A stretch of DNA of 41,991 nt from positions 1 to 41,991 of the forward strand of contig JAFGAG010000066.1 in assembly GCA_016933785.1 (NCBI GenBank). Direction: 5' to 3'. This stretch comes from Coriobacteriia bacterium. Its GTDB lineage: Bacteria; Actinomycetota; Coriobacteriia; Anaerosomatales; Anaerosomataceae. This document shows positions 20,316 to 30,168 of the stretch, in pieces. Made by a program: the position numbers and the translations under genes. How positions within the stretch are numbered: the first letter of the stretch is position 1; every line of letters starts with the position of its first letter. The notes beneath the pieces were generated by a model. The model saw only the letters and a program-made list of their open reading frames with translations, was not told the DNA's origin and did not search any database.

Positions 20316-21956
20316 CTACCCTCCCGCCCCGGCGACCGGGGGGATCGAGCCCAGCAGCTCACGCGCGTGCGCGACGCCTGCATCGGAGGCTCCTCCAGAT
20401 AGCATACGTGCAACCTCGGCCACCCGGTCCTCACCCGTTACCGGACTGACGCTCGTGACGGTGCGGCCGCCATCCTCCCGCTTGGCCACGACGATATGCC
20501 GATCCGCCGCTGAGGCCACCTGCGCGAGGTGCGTGATCGCCAGCACCTGATGGCGCGTCCCGAGCTCGGAGAGCCGGGCGCCGACGGCACGGGCAGTCGC
20601 ACCACCGATACCCGCGTCGACCTCGTCGAAGACGAGCACGGGAACGGAGTCCGCATCCCCGAGAACGCTCTTCAGTGCGAGCATCACGCGCGACACCTCA
20701 CCACCGGAGGCGATCCGGGCGAGCGGGCGGGGATCTTCCCCCGCCGCAGCCGAGAAGAGGAACTCGACACGCTCGGGCCCCTCGGCGGTCCACGAATCGA
20801 ACGGCAGGGGCGTGCGCTCGACCCGGAACGACGCGTTGGCAAGCGAGAGGTCGACAGCGGCGGCCCTCAGGCTCTCGACGAAGCGGTCGACCGCGCGGTC
20901 CCGCACCCTGACGAGCGTGGATCCCGCGCCGCGAAGCGCTTCAGCGGCCTCTTCGACGACCGCCTGGGCACCGGCGAGACCGGCCTCTCCGGCATCCAGG
21001 AGCGCAAGCTCTTCGACCGCGGCGGCCCGTGCCTCCAGAACCGCATCGACGGTGCCTCCGTACTTGCGCGTGAGCGTCTCGATGAGATGCAGGCGGTTCT
21101 CAGCCTCGTCGAGTGCCGCAGGGTCGTGGTCGATGGTCTCCGCGTACGCCAGAATCGCCGACCCGAGCTCCTGCAACTCGATGTCAAGACGTGTCGCGGT
21201 CTCCGCGAAGTCGTCGAACGCCGAGTCGAGACCACGAGCGCTTGCGAGCGCGTGCAGCGCCCGCGACACACCCTCGGAGGCGCCGTTCTCGTCTTTGAGG
21301 GCGGTCCATGTACCGTTGGCAGCCTCGGTGAGACGCTCGCCGTGGCGTAGCCGTGGCAGCATCGCGGAAAGCTCAGCGTCCTCTCCGGGCCGTGGCTCTG
21401 CAGCATCGATGTCTCCGATGACGAACCGCAGACGATCGATGCGCTGTTCGCGATCGGTCAGCGTGGACTGGAGCGACTCGAGGCGCGCCTGCGCCGTGCG
21501 ATGCGCGTCCCATGCGTCCGTATAGCCCCGCCTCGCCGCCGCCGCCTCATCTCCGATGAACCGGTCGAGATAGCCGACGTGCCGGGCGGGAGACAGCAAC
21601 GCCTGATGTTCGTGCTGGCCGTGGAGGTCGACAGAGGGACCCACGAGTTCCGCGAGCATCGTGACGGTGGCCATCTCACCGTCGATCATGCAGCGCGAAC
21701 GCCCCTCAGCGCTCACGCGCCTGCGGACAAGCACGTCTTCGCCATCGATGATGAACCGGCCCTCGACGAGTGCCTCATCGGCCCCCCGGCGCACCATCGT
21801 TGAGTCGGCGCGTTCGCCAAGCAGCAGCTTGAGGGCGGAGACGAGCACCGTCTTGCCGGCCCCCGTCTCACCAGAGAGCACCGTGAACCCCGGGCCCAGT
21901 TCCAGCCACACCTCATCGATCAGCGCGAGGTCGCGCACATGCAGTTCGGCGAGCAT
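20316..21956 (-). CDS. recN: DNA repair protein RecN
   Basis: MLAELHVRDLALIDEVWLELGPGFTVLSGETGAGKTVLVSAL; ISWI-like C-terminus ARIASGGEVSRVMLALK...VLVFDEVDAGIGG. Confidence 0.96.
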   Translation of the reverse strand: MLAELHVRDLALIDEVWLELGPGFTVLSGETGAGKTVLVSALKLLLGERADSTMVRRGADEALVEGRFIIDGEDVLVRRRVSAEGRSRCMIDGEMATVTMLAELVGPSVDLHGQHEHQALLSPARHVGYLDRFIGDEAAAARRGYTDAWDAHRTAQARLESLQSTLTDREQRIDRLRFVIGDIDAAEPRPGEDAELSAMLPRLRHGERLTEAANGTWTALKDENGASEGVSRALHALASARGLDSAFDDFAETATRLDIELQELGSAILAYAETIDHDPAALDEAENRLHLIETLTRKYGGTVDAVLEARAAAVEELALLDAGEAGLAGAQAVVEEAAEALRGAGSTLVRVRDRAVDRFVESLRAAAVDLSLANASFRVERTPLPFDSWTAEGPERVEFLFSAAAGEDPRPLARIASGGEVSRVMLALKSVLGDADSVPVLVFDEVDAGIGGATARAVGARLSELGTRHQVLAITHLAQVASAADRHIVVAKREDGGRTVTSVSPVTGEDRVAEVARMLSGGASDAGVAHARELLGSIPPVAGAGG

Positions 21957-21957
21957 C

Positions 21958-22806
21958 TCAGGCGCCCAGGAACGTTCGTGCGAGGGCTGAGTAGAAGTCT
22001 CTGCCTCCAAGCTTCATGAGCTTGACATCGTGGTCGCTCACCGTGATCTGGACGCTGTCCAAAGCGGTGCGACAAGGAGCGTGATCACCATCGATCGAGA
22101 CGCAAGCGTCGGCCCTTACCGAACTCGGACAGCGGAGCGTCAGGACGTCGCCCGGCGCGAGCACGAGCGGCCGCACACCGATGGAATGCGGTGCGAGGGG
22201 GACGACGACGATACCCCGGACGCCCGGGGCGACGACCGGACCTCCGGCGGAGAGCGCATAGGCCGTGGAACCGGTAGGCGTTGCAACGACGACGCCATCG
22301 CAGAGATACCGGTTGACAGGCGTGTCGTTCACGATCACCTCGAGCTCGATCGCGCGAGTCGCCGCCCCACGACCAACGAACACCTCGTTGAGCGCGCGGT
22401 ACGATCCAGCATCGCGCCCGCCCGCGACCACCGAAGCCTGGATCGTCTGGCGGCACTCGATCCGTGCCTCGCCCGCGAGCGCGGAACTCACCGCCTCGAC
22501 GAGGTCGTCGCCGTCGGCACCGGAGAGGAACCCGAGCCGACCAAGGTTGACGCCGAGGATCGGAGCGTCTGTAGCACCCAGTATGTGCACGGCCTTCAGG
22601 ATCGTTCCATCGCCGCCGAGGGCGAGTACGAGCTCCGGCTTCCCGATGTCGGCGCGAGCGACACCGATGTCGGTCAGCCCACAACGAGAGGCGTCCTCGG
22701 TCACCATGATCGGCTGATAGCCGGTCGTCTTGAGGTACACCGAGACCTCGCGCGCCGCCTCCACGGCCCGCGGGTTCATCGGGTTGGGAACAAGCAGGAC
22801 TCGCAC
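21958..22806 (-). CDS. nadK: NAD kinase (GTG start at 22806)
   Basis: LALGGDGTILKAVHI; VNLGRLGFLSG; DGVVVATPTGSTAYALSAGGPVV motifs; GGGAGG RBS before GTG. Confidence 0.95.
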   Translation of the reverse strand: MRVLLVPNPMNPRAVEAAREVSVYLKTTGYQPIMVTEDASRCGLTDIGVARADIGKPELVLALGGDGTILKAVHILGATDAPILGVNLGRLGFLSGADGDDLVEAVSSALAGEARIECRQTIQASVVAGGRDAGSYRALNEVFVGRGAATRAIELEVIVNDTPVNRYLCDGVVVATPTGSTAYALSAGGPVVAPGVRGIVVVPLAPHSIGVRPLVLAPGDVLTLRCPSSVRADACVSIDGDHAPCRTALDSVQITVSDHDVKLMKLGGRDFYSALARTFLGA

Positions 22807-22807
22807 G

Positions 22808-23602
22808 CTAACCTCCCAGTGCGGCATGTGCCGCCTCGACGATACCGGGGACATCGACAGCCACCGACTCGCCGTCGACACCCAGCCATGCCCAGAACTC
22901 GATGTTACCCTCCGGACCGGTGATGGGCGACCATGTGAGCCCTCGCACCGCCCAACCCTCTCGTGTGGCAGCGTCCAGGACGGTGGCGAGCACGTCGCAG
23001 TGCACTGCCGGATCGCGCACCACACCCTTCTTACCAATTCGGCCTTTCCCCGCCTCGAACTGGGGCTTAACCAGGGCCAAACAGCCGCCACCGGGCGCCA
23101 GTAGCGGACGGACCGCGGGCAGGACCTTGGCGAGCCCGATGAACGAGACGTCGATCACGGCCAGGGCATACCCGTCACCCAGCAGCACGGGATCGGCGCT
23201 CCTGATGTTGGTCCGCTCCAGCACGCGCACACGGTCGTCACTCCGCAACTGCCATGCAAGCTGCCCGTAGCCCACGTCGACGGCCGTCACGGCCGTGGCC
23301 CCGTGCTGCAGCAGACAGTCGGTGAAGCCACCCGTCGATGCCCCGATGTCGATCGCCGCCACTCCCACGGGATTGACGCCGAAGGTATCCAGTGCGCCGG
23401 CCAGCTTGTGGCCACCGCGCGAGACGTAGCGCTGCCGCTCGGCGACTGCGATCGCGGCGTCGTCTGCGACCGGCGCTCCTGCCTTGGTCACGACGACATC
23501 ACCGACCCGGACGTCACCTGCGAGGATCAGACCTCGCGCCTGTTCGCGCGAGGGTGCAAGCCCCCGCTCGACGAGCTCCACATCGAGCCTGCGCGCGGCC
23601 AC
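22808..23602 (-). CDS. tlyA: TlyA family S4 / rRNA methyltransferase
   Basis: RRLDVELVERGLAPSREQARGLILAGDV (S4) and AIDIGASTGGFTDCLLQHGATAVTAVDVGYGQLAW (MTase). Confidence 0.95.
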   Translation of the reverse strand: MAARRLDVELVERGLAPSREQARGLILAGDVRVGDVVVTKAGAPVADDAAIAVAERQRYVSRGGHKLAGALDTFGVNPVGVAAIDIGASTGGFTDCLLQHGATAVTAVDVGYGQLAWQLRSDDRVRVLERTNIRSADPVLLGDGYALAVIDVSFIGLAKVLPAVRPLLAPGGGCLALVKPQFEAGKGRIGKKGVVRDPAVHCDVLATVLDAATREGWAVRGLTWSPITGPEGNIEFWAWLGVDGESVAVDVPGIVEAAHAALGG

Positions 23603-23614
23603 AGACGGCGGACC

Positions 23615-25501
23615 CTACGGTCCCGTGATCTCGGCGAGCCTCTCGCGGATGCGATCGGCGACGTGCGCCGGGGTGAGGCCTACCTCCTCGAGAAGCATCG
23701 CCGTCTCACCATGCGTGACGAAGCAGTCCGGTACCGCCAGCCGGAGAACCGGCACGGTCTGGCCTGTGTCGGCAAGCACCTCCATCACAGCTGCACCGAA
23801 CCCGCCTTCGCCGGTGTTCTCCTCGAGCGTCACGATCAGGGGTCGCGAAGCGGCATCCAGGATCGCCGTGCGGTCGATCGGCTTAAGCCAGCGCATGTTG
23901 ACGACCTCGGCATCCACACTGTGAGCACTCAGGATCTCCGCGGCCTTCTCGGCGGTGCCGACCATGCGACCGATGGCCAGCAGCGACACGTCCGAACCTT
24001 CACGCCTGCGCTCGGAGACTGCGGGGATGAGCGTCCGAGGTTCGGAAGGGAGCGGGACACCCTGTCCGGACCCGCGCGGGTAACGGATGGCCACCGGGCC
24101 ACTGAAGGTGACCGCGGTATGAAGCATGTCGGCGAGCTCCGCCTCATCGGCTGGTGCCATCACAGCGAGACCGGGCACCGCGCGCAGGTAGGTCAGGTCG
24201 AAGACGCCATGGTGTGTGGGACCGTCCTCGCCCACCAGGCCCGCTCGATCGAGACAGAACACGACGTGAAGGCCCTGGAGCGCTGCATCCATGATCACCT
24301 GGTCGTACGCGCGCTGAAGGAACGTCGAGTAGATGGCCACCACCGGGATCCGGCCGCCATGGGCAAGACCCGCCGCCAGTCCGACAGCATGCTGCTCGGC
24401 GATGCCCACGTCGAAGAAGCGCTCGGGGAACCGTTCGGCGAACTGGGTGAGACCGGTGCCCGCCGGCATCGCCGCAGTGATGGCGACGATCCGCTCGTCT
24501 CGTTGTGCCTCTCGCACCATGCTTGCACCGAACACCTCGGTGTAGCTGCGGGGCTTCGGACCACCGCCGTTCGCCTTTCCGGTCTCCACAGAGAACGGGC
24601 CGAGCCCATGGAACTCGTCGGGGCGGTCCTCGGCGTGTGTGTAGCCCATCCCCTTGCGGGTCACCGCGTGCACGATGACCGGCCCGTCGGCGCTCTTGGC
24701 CCAGGTGATCGCGTTCTGCACCTGCGCGGTGTCGTGACCGTCTATCGGGCCGATGTACTGGATACCGAGCTCCTCGAAAAGCATGCCCGGGACGATGAGC
24801 TGCTTGACGGACTCCTTCGCTGCCTCACCGGCCGCGACCATCGCGGCGCCGACCCTCGTTCGCGCGAGTGCGGACTCGACGTCGTCGCGCAGGCGCCGGT
24901 AGCGCCGATCGAGGCGTACGCGCGCCAGATAGCTCGAGACAGCGCCGACGTTGGGCGCGATGGACATCTCGTTATCGTTCAGGAGGATGATCAGCTTCGT
25001 GCCGATGTGCCCCGCGTGGTCGAGCGCCTCGAACGCCATACCACCGGTGAGCGACCCGTCACCGATGACCGCGACGATGGTCTCGTCCGTACCGCGAAGA
25101 TCGCGGGCGAGCGCGAGACCCAGCGCAACCGAGATCGAGTTGCTGGCATGACCGGCATCGTGCACGTCACAGGGACTCTCGCTGCGCTTCGGGAAGCCGC
25201 ACACGCCACCATAGGTACGCAGCGTGGGAAACGCCTCCTGGCGGCCGGTCACGAGCTTGTGCACGTACGCCTGGTGACCGACGTCCCACACGATGCGATC
25301 GCGCGGGCAATCGAGGGCACGGTGCAGGCCGAGCGTGAGCTCGACCACCCCAAGGTTCGGCGCCAGGTGTCCACCGGTCTCCGAGACCGTCGCGATCAGC
25401 GTCTCACGGATCTCGGCCGCAAGCCGCGTGAGCTCGTCGGAGCTGAGGGCCTTGAGGGCCGACGGTTCGTGTATCGAATCGAGTATCGGTGTGTTTAGCA
25501 C
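23615..25501 (-). CDS. dxs: 1-deoxy-D-xylulose-5-phosphate synthase
   Basis: HLAPNLGVVELTLGLHRALDCPRDRIVWDVGHQAYVHKLVTGR; VAVIGDGSLTGGMAFEALDHAG; DVGIAEQHAVGLAAGLA. Confidence 0.97.
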   Translation of the reverse strand: MLNTPILDSIHEPSALKALSSDELTRLAAEIRETLIATVSETGGHLAPNLGVVELTLGLHRALDCPRDRIVWDVGHQAYVHKLVTGRQEAFPTLRTYGGVCGFPKRSESPCDVHDAGHASNSISVALGLALARDLRGTDETIVAVIGDGSLTGGMAFEALDHAGHIGTKLIILLNDNEMSIAPNVGAVSSYLARVRLDRRYRRLRDDVESALARTRVGAAMVAAGEAAKESVKQLIVPGMLFEELGIQYIGPIDGHDTAQVQNAITWAKSADGPVIVHAVTRKGMGYTHAEDRPDEFHGLGPFSVETGKANGGGPKPRSYTEVFGASMVREAQRDERIVAITAAMPAGTGLTQFAERFPERFFDVGIAEQHAVGLAAGLAHGGRIPVVAIYSTFLQRAYDQVIMDAALQGLHVVFCLDRAGLVGEDGPTHHGVFDLTYLRAVPGLAVMAPADEAELADMLHTAVTFSGPVAIRYPRGSGQGVPLPSEPRTLIPAVSERRREGSDVSLLAIGRMVGTAEKAAEILSAHSVDAEVVNMRWLKPIDRTAILDAASRPLIVTLEENTGEGGFGAAVMEVLADTGQTVPVLRLAVPDCFVTHGETAMLLEEVGLTPAHVADRIRERLAEITGP

Positions 25502-25612
25502 TGGTCAGGCACACTCCCGGAGGTGATGCCGCTTCGTGGCACCGTGGAATCTCATCGTATCACCCAGCGAGACCAGCGGCCGAGCCAGTGACACCCTGCC
25601 GTGACCATGCGG

Positions 25613-25969
25613 TCACTCCGCCGAAGCGGCGTCCGATGGTTCGTCTTCGTCGTCGTACGCCTCATCGAAACCGGTGTCGACGTCTGGCTCGCTGTCGGGT
25701 TCGGCGCCGGACTCAGTGCCAGACTCCGTCACGACATCGGCGTCGGGCTCTGTGGCCTCGGCCACGGCCTCACCCTCGTTGGTCTCGACGACGGCCTGCA
25801 CGCTCATGTCCGTATGGTCGACCAGCTCCGTGCAGATGTTGGCGAGACGCACACCCTCCTCGAGCAGATCGAGGCTCTTCTCCAAAGAGGTGTCCTTCTT
25901 GCGGACCTCGGTCACGATCTCCTCGAGCCTGATCCGGGCGGTCCCGAACGTGTACTTGTCATCCGCCAT
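25613..25969 (-). CDS. xseB: Exodeoxyribonuclease VII small subunit with acidic C-terminal extension
   Basis: TFGTARIRLEEIVTEVRKKDTSLEKSLDLLEEGVRLANICTELV typical XseB core, then ~55-60 aa D/E-rich tail. Confidence 0.85.
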   Translation of the reverse strand: MADDKYTFGTARIRLEEIVTEVRKKDTSLEKSLDLLEEGVRLANICTELVDHTDMSVQAVVETNEGEAVAEATEPDADVVTESGTESGAEPDSEPDVDTGFDEAYDDEDEPSDAASAE

Positions 25970-25975
25970 AACTGG

Positions 25976-26446
25976 TCAGACCCCTTCTTCTTCGACGCCA
26001 TCGCCAGTCTCGGGCTGGGAGTCCTCGATGGGAGCAGGCACGGCGTCGCCACGCATCTCGGCGATCTTGCCCAGGACCCCGTTCACGAACTTGGGCGAGT
26101 CATCGCCACCGTACGCCTTGGCAAGCTCGACGGCCTCGTTGATGGCCACCGATGCGGGCATGCCGTCTTCGTAGACGATCTCGTACACGGCAAGCCGCAG
26201 TATGTTGCGGTCAACGAATGGCATACGCATAAGCGACCAGTGCTGCGACGTCATCTCGATCTCTGCATCGATGGCGTCCTGGTTGGTCTCGGTGCCAAGC
26301 GCAAGTTCGCGCGAGTACTGGGACGGCTCCCCGTCCTCATCGTTGTACGTGTGGGTATCGAGAATCGACCGGACGTTCTGTCCGGTGATCTCGCGTTGAT
26401 AGAGGATCTGCAACGCCTGTCTGCGTGCGCGGGTTCTCTCCAGCAT
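25976..26446 (-). CDS. nusB: Transcription antitermination factor NusB
   Basis: [15 protein letters not shown]...[59 protein letters not shown]. Confidence 0.96.
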   Translation of the reverse strand: MLERTRARRQALQILYQREITGQNVRSILDTHTYNDEDGEPSQYSRELALGTETNQDAIDAEIEMTSQHWSLMRMPFVDRNILRLAVYEIVYEDGMPASVAINEAVELAKAYGGDDSPKFVNGVLGKIAEMRGDAVPAPIEDSQPETGDGVEEEGV

Positions 26447-26472
26447 CGTCTAACCGTGCCGCCTCACGCGCG

Positions 26473-26823
26473 TCACTGCTCCGGGAAGACGACACCGTCG
26501 ACGAACACGTCGACTGAGGCGACCGCCTGGCCGGTATGCGTGAGCAGCGCGTCGGTGACCGCTCGCTGGACGTCAGTGGCGACCTCGCGGAGCGGACGGC
26601 CATACAGTGCACTGATGTGGATGCTCGCGGTGAGCGCACCGTCCTCGCCGATCTCGACGATCACGCCTCGAGCTGCGCCCTTGGGCACAAGGCCGGCGAG
26701 GCCGCTGCCAGACGTCACGATATGTGCAACACCATCGACAGACTGCGCGGATATCTGCGCGATCGTCTCAAGGACGCCGGGGGCGACCCCGATCCCGTCC
26801 AGCGTGATCTCCTCAGACATCAC
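26473..26823 (-). CDS. Asp23/Gls24 family envelope stress response protein (YqhY-like)
   Basis: GVAPGVLETIAQISAQSVDGVAHIV...VTDALLTHTGQAVASVDVFVDGVVF. Confidence 0.9.
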   Translation of the reverse strand: MMSEEITLDGIGVAPGVLETIAQISAQSVDGVAHIVTSGSGLAGLVPKGAARGVIVEIGEDGALTASIHISALYGRPLREVATDVQRAVTDALLTHTGQAVASVDVFVDGVVFPEQ

Positions 26824-28222
26824 GGCCCTCCTTCACGGTAGGCGCGCCGGTGGCGAACCTGATCAGATCTTCCTGAGCGACATGCTGTTCGACGTAGTCA
26901 GTATAGACCTCGCCACTCGCGAAATGCGGCTCCTCCACCACGAACTGGTGGAACGGGATGGTCGTTGGGATACCGACAACGATGAACTCGTCGAGCGCAC
27001 GGCGGGCACGGGCGACGGCCTCATCGCGCGTCTCGCCCCACACGATCAGCTTGGCCAAGAGTGAATCATAGTGCTGCGGGACGACGTAGCCCCCATAGAC
27101 ATGGCTGTCCACCCGGACGCCGAAGCCTCCTGGAGGATTGAACACCTCGATAAGCCCAGGATGCGGGCGGAAGTTGTGCAACGCGTCCTCGGCGTTGATG
27201 CGGAACTCGATCGCGTGCCCTCGCATGCCCACGGTTTCCTGGGTAGCATGCTTCATGCGTTCGCCCGCAGCGATGCGGATCTGCTCCTTGATGATGTCCA
27301 CACCGGTGATCTGCTCGGTCACCGGGTGTTCCACCTGCACGCGGGTGTTCATCTCCATGAAGTAGAAGCTGCCATCCGTGTCGAGCAGGAACTCGACAGT
27401 GCCCGCGTTGACGTAGTCCACGGCGCGGACGGCCTTGAGGGCGGCCGCGCCCATCGCGGACCGCATCTCCTGTGTGAGCGCCGGGCTCGGCGCCTCCTCG
27501 ATGAGCTTCTGGTGGCGGCGCTGCACCGAGCAGTCGCGTTCGTAGAGGTAGACCGCGTTGCCGTGCGTGTCAGCCAGCACCTGGATCTCGATGTGTCGCG
27601 GTCTGCTGAGGTAGCGCTCGAGGTACACCGCGTCGTTGCCGAACGCGGCCGCCGCCTCGGTCTTAGCAGCGGTGAAGTTGTGCACGAGCTCGGTCTCGTC
27701 CGTCGCGACGCGCATGCCCTTGCCGCCACCCCCCGCCGAGGCCTTGATGAGCACCGGGAAGCCGACCTGGCGCGCGAAGGTGAGCGCTTCATCAGCCGTC
27801 TCCACCACGCCGTCGCTCCCAGGCACGCACGGCACGCCCGCAGCCATCATCGTGGCGCGCGCGGTGGCCTTGTCGCCCATCCGCTCGATGGCGTCGGGTG
27901 AGGGGCCGATGAAGGTGATCCCAGAGTCGGCGCACGCGCGCGCGAACGCGGCGTTCTCGGCAAGGAAGCCGTAGCCAGGATGTACCGCATCGGCGCCGGC
28001 GATGAGTGCCGCAGAGATGATGTTGGGCATGTTCAGGTAACTTGCCGACGAAGGTGCCGGGCCGATGCAGATGGCCTGGTCGGCCATGCGCGCGTGGAGC
28101 GAGTCACGGTCGGCCTCAGAGTAGACGGCGACCGAGCGGATGCCCATCTCCTTGCACGCGCGCACGACGCGCAGCGCGACCTCACCGCGATTGGCGATGA
28201 GTATGGTGTCGATCGCTGCCAC
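26813..28222 (-). CDS. accC: Biotin carboxylase (AccC); GTG start at 28222
   Basis: VAAIDTILIANRGEVALRVVRACKEMGIRSVAVYSEAD...KASAGGGGKGMRVA...FYFMEMNTRVQVEHPVTE. Confidence 0.96.
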   Translation of the reverse strand: MAAIDTILIANRGEVALRVVRACKEMGIRSVAVYSEADRDSLHARMADQAICIGPAPSSASYLNMPNIISAALIAGADAVHPGYGFLAENAAFARACADSGITFIGPSPDAIERMGDKATARATMMAAGVPCVPGSDGVVETADEALTFARQVGFPVLIKASAGGGGKGMRVATDETELVHNFTAAKTEAAAAFGNDAVYLERYLSRPRHIEIQVLADTHGNAVYLYERDCSVQRRHQKLIEEAPSPALTQEMRSAMGAAALKAVRAVDYVNAGTVEFLLDTDGSFYFMEMNTRVQVEHPVTEQITGVDIIKEQIRIAAGERMKHATQETVGMRGHAIEFRINAEDALHNFRPHPGLIEVFNPPGGFGVRVDSHVYGGYVVPQHYDSLLAKLIVWGETRDEAVARARRALDEFIVVGIPTTIPFHQFVVEEPHFASGEVYTDYVEQHVAQEDLIRFATGAPTVKEGRDV

Positions 28223-30084
28223 TAGGCTACCGGCTCGTAGTAGAAGAGCACGGTGCCGTACTCGACCGGTGTGGCGTTCAGCACGGCGATCTCGCGGATG
28301 ACACCAGCTTCTTCGGCGGTGATCTCGTTCATCAGCTTCATCGCCTCGAGGATACACAGCGTCTGGCCCTCGGCGACCGTGTCACCCACGGCCACATACG
28401 GATCGGCGCCGGGCGCTCCCGCCGCGTAGAACGTGCCGACCATCGGCGCGACGACCGCGCGCCACGATGCGGGCCGACTGCCCGCGCCACCCTCCTCGAC
28501 GATCTGCGGCGACTCGGGGGCCGGTGGCGCGGCGACCGCCGCTGGGTGCGGGTGTGCCGTGGCTGCCTGCGTGGTCACATGGCCCTTGCGGACCTGGATC
28601 CGTGCGTCACCTTCTTCGACGATGATCTCGGTCACGTCGGAGGTCTCGAGGAGCTTCACGAGCTCGGCGATCTGGTTCACGTTCACGGCGTCGTCCTCCC
28701 TGGCGCTGTCGATCTCACGTCCGGTCATGAATACGGCACCCTCGGCGCCCTGGCGATGCTTCTCGAGGAACGCGCGCGCCTCGTTTGGGAAGAGGGCGTA
28801 CATGAGCACGTCCTCCTCCGTCTTCGCAAGATCGCCGATCTCGGCGGCCACGTCCTCGTAAGTGGTGGTCACGAGCGATCCCGGACGCACGTCGGCCGGC
28901 AGCGGTTCGGCATCGCCGAGCACTCTGGCGACGACATCGGGATCCATCGGCCCCGGCGCCTTGCCGTACAGGCCACGCACGTAGTCCTTCATCTCCGATG
29001 GGATCACCGACCACCGCTTGCCGGTGAGCACGTTGATGACCGCCTGTGTTCCCACGATCTGCGACATCGGCGTCACAAGGGGCGGGTAGCCCACCTCGGC
29101 TCGCACGCGAGGCACCTCGGTGAGCACATCGGGAAGCCGCGACTTGGCGTTCTGCAGTTCGAGCTGGCTGATGAAGTTGCTCATCATACCGCCCGGAACC
29201 TGGTGACTGAAGACCTCCATGTGCAGCAGCGAAGTCACGCCGCGCTTGAGGCCTTTCTCCTGGCGGATGTTCTCCCAGTACGCGGCGATCTCGAAGAGCA
29301 GGTCGAGGTCGAGCCCGCTGTCATATGGGCTCTCCTTGAGTGCCGCCACGATCATCTCCACGGCTGGCTGGCTGTTGCCGAAGGCGAGCGCCACCACAGC
29401 GGTGTCGATGATGTCCGCACCCGCCTCGGCTGCCTTGAGGTAGTTCATCGGGGCCATGCCGCCGATGTAGTGGCAGTGCACGTGAACCGGCAGGCCGACT
29501 TCGTCCTTCAGCGCACGGACCATCTTCTCGGTCCGATACGGCGTGAGCATGCCGGCCATATCCTTGATGCAGATGGTGTCGGCGCCCAGATCCTTGAGCT
29601 GCTGCGCGTACTCGATGTACGCATCGAGCGTATGGACCGGGCTCACCGTGTAGGAGATGGCGCCCTCGAAGTGCGCGCCCGCCTCCTTGATGGCCCGCGC
29701 AGACGGCTCGATGTTGCGGATGTCATTGAGCGCGTCGAACACCCGGAACACGTCGATGCCGTTGCGGTGCGACGCTTTGACGAAGCGGTCCACGATCTCA
29801 TCGCTGTAGTGCTTGTATCCGACGAGGTTCTGTCCACGCAGGAGCATCTGCAGCGGCGTGTTGGGGCAGTGCTGCTTGATGATGCGTAGCCGATCCCAGG
29901 GGTTCTCATCGAGGAAGCGCAGTGCGGCGTCGAAGGTCGCACCGCCCCACACCTCGAGCGACCAGTAGCCGACCTTGTCCATCTTGGGCAGGATCGGCAG
30001 CATGTCGCCGAGTTCCATGCGCGTTGCCCACAACGATTGGTGGGCGTCGCGGAGCGTCGTGTCGGTGATCTTGACCGGGCGCAT
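28222..30084 (-). CDS. Carboxyltransferase (PycB/OadA/5S-type) fused to an AccB-like BCCP module
   Basis: N-term VKITDTTLRDAHQSLWATRM...GGATFDAALRFLDENPWDRL; C-term VNQIAELVKLLETSDVTEIIVEEGDARIQVRKG...EAMKLMNEI biotinyl motif. Confidence 0.92.
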   Translation of the reverse strand: MRPVKITDTTLRDAHQSLWATRMELGDMLPILPKMDKVGYWSLEVWGGATFDAALRFLDENPWDRLRIIKQHCPNTPLQMLLRGQNLVGYKHYSDEIVDRFVKASHRNGIDVFRVFDALNDIRNIEPSARAIKEAGAHFEGAISYTVSPVHTLDAYIEYAQQLKDLGADTICIKDMAGMLTPYRTEKMVRALKDEVGLPVHVHCHYIGGMAPMNYLKAAEAGADIIDTAVVALAFGNSQPAVEMIVAALKESPYDSGLDLDLLFEIAAYWENIRQEKGLKRGVTSLLHMEVFSHQVPGGMMSNFISQLELQNAKSRLPDVLTEVPRVRAEVGYPPLVTPMSQIVGTQAVINVLTGKRWSVIPSEMKDYVRGLYGKAPGPMDPDVVARVLGDAEPLPADVRPGSLVTTTYEDVAAEIGDLAKTEEDVLMYALFPNEARAFLEKHRQGAEGAVFMTGREIDSAREDDAVNVNQIAELVKLLETSDVTEIIVEEGDARIQVRKGHVTTQAATAHPHPAAVAAPPAPESPQIVEEGGAGSRPASWRAVVAPMVGTFYAAGAPGADPYVAVGDTVAEGQTLCILEAMKLMNEITAEEAGVIREIAVLNATPVEYGTVLFYYEPVA

Positions 30085-30115
30085 CGCACCGTCCTTTCGG
30101 CGTGTAGGCGGCAGC

Positions 30116-30141
30116 AGCCATGGGGCGTGTCCCCGATGGCT
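30116..30141 (-). other. Strong hairpin in the efp - CT/BCCP intergenic region
   Basis: AGCCATGGGG-CGTGT-CCCC(G)ATGGCT; no obvious U-tract in the transcript direction. Confidence 0.6.
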
Positions 30142-30168
30142 GAGTCAGTCGGAATAGTATAGCGGAGG

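Noticed and set aside
23303-25498. 731-aa + strand ORF opposite dxs/tlyA
   Set aside because: Antisense shadow of strongly recognisable dxs; composition (R/H/D/E-rich, no domain) is typical of high-GC opposite-strand frames.
25601-25616. GTGACC-ATGC-GGTCAC hairpin overlapping the xseB stop codon
   Set aside because: Short 6-bp stem without a T-run; could be chance or a weak terminator.
25601-27064. 487-aa + strand ORF opposite xseB-nusB-asp23
   Set aside because: Shadow of three recognisable genes; no domain logic in the translation.
28546-29889. 447-aa + strand ORF opposite the carboxyltransferase
   Set aside because: His/Asp/Glu/Val-rich shadow ORF typical of antisense to GC-rich genes.
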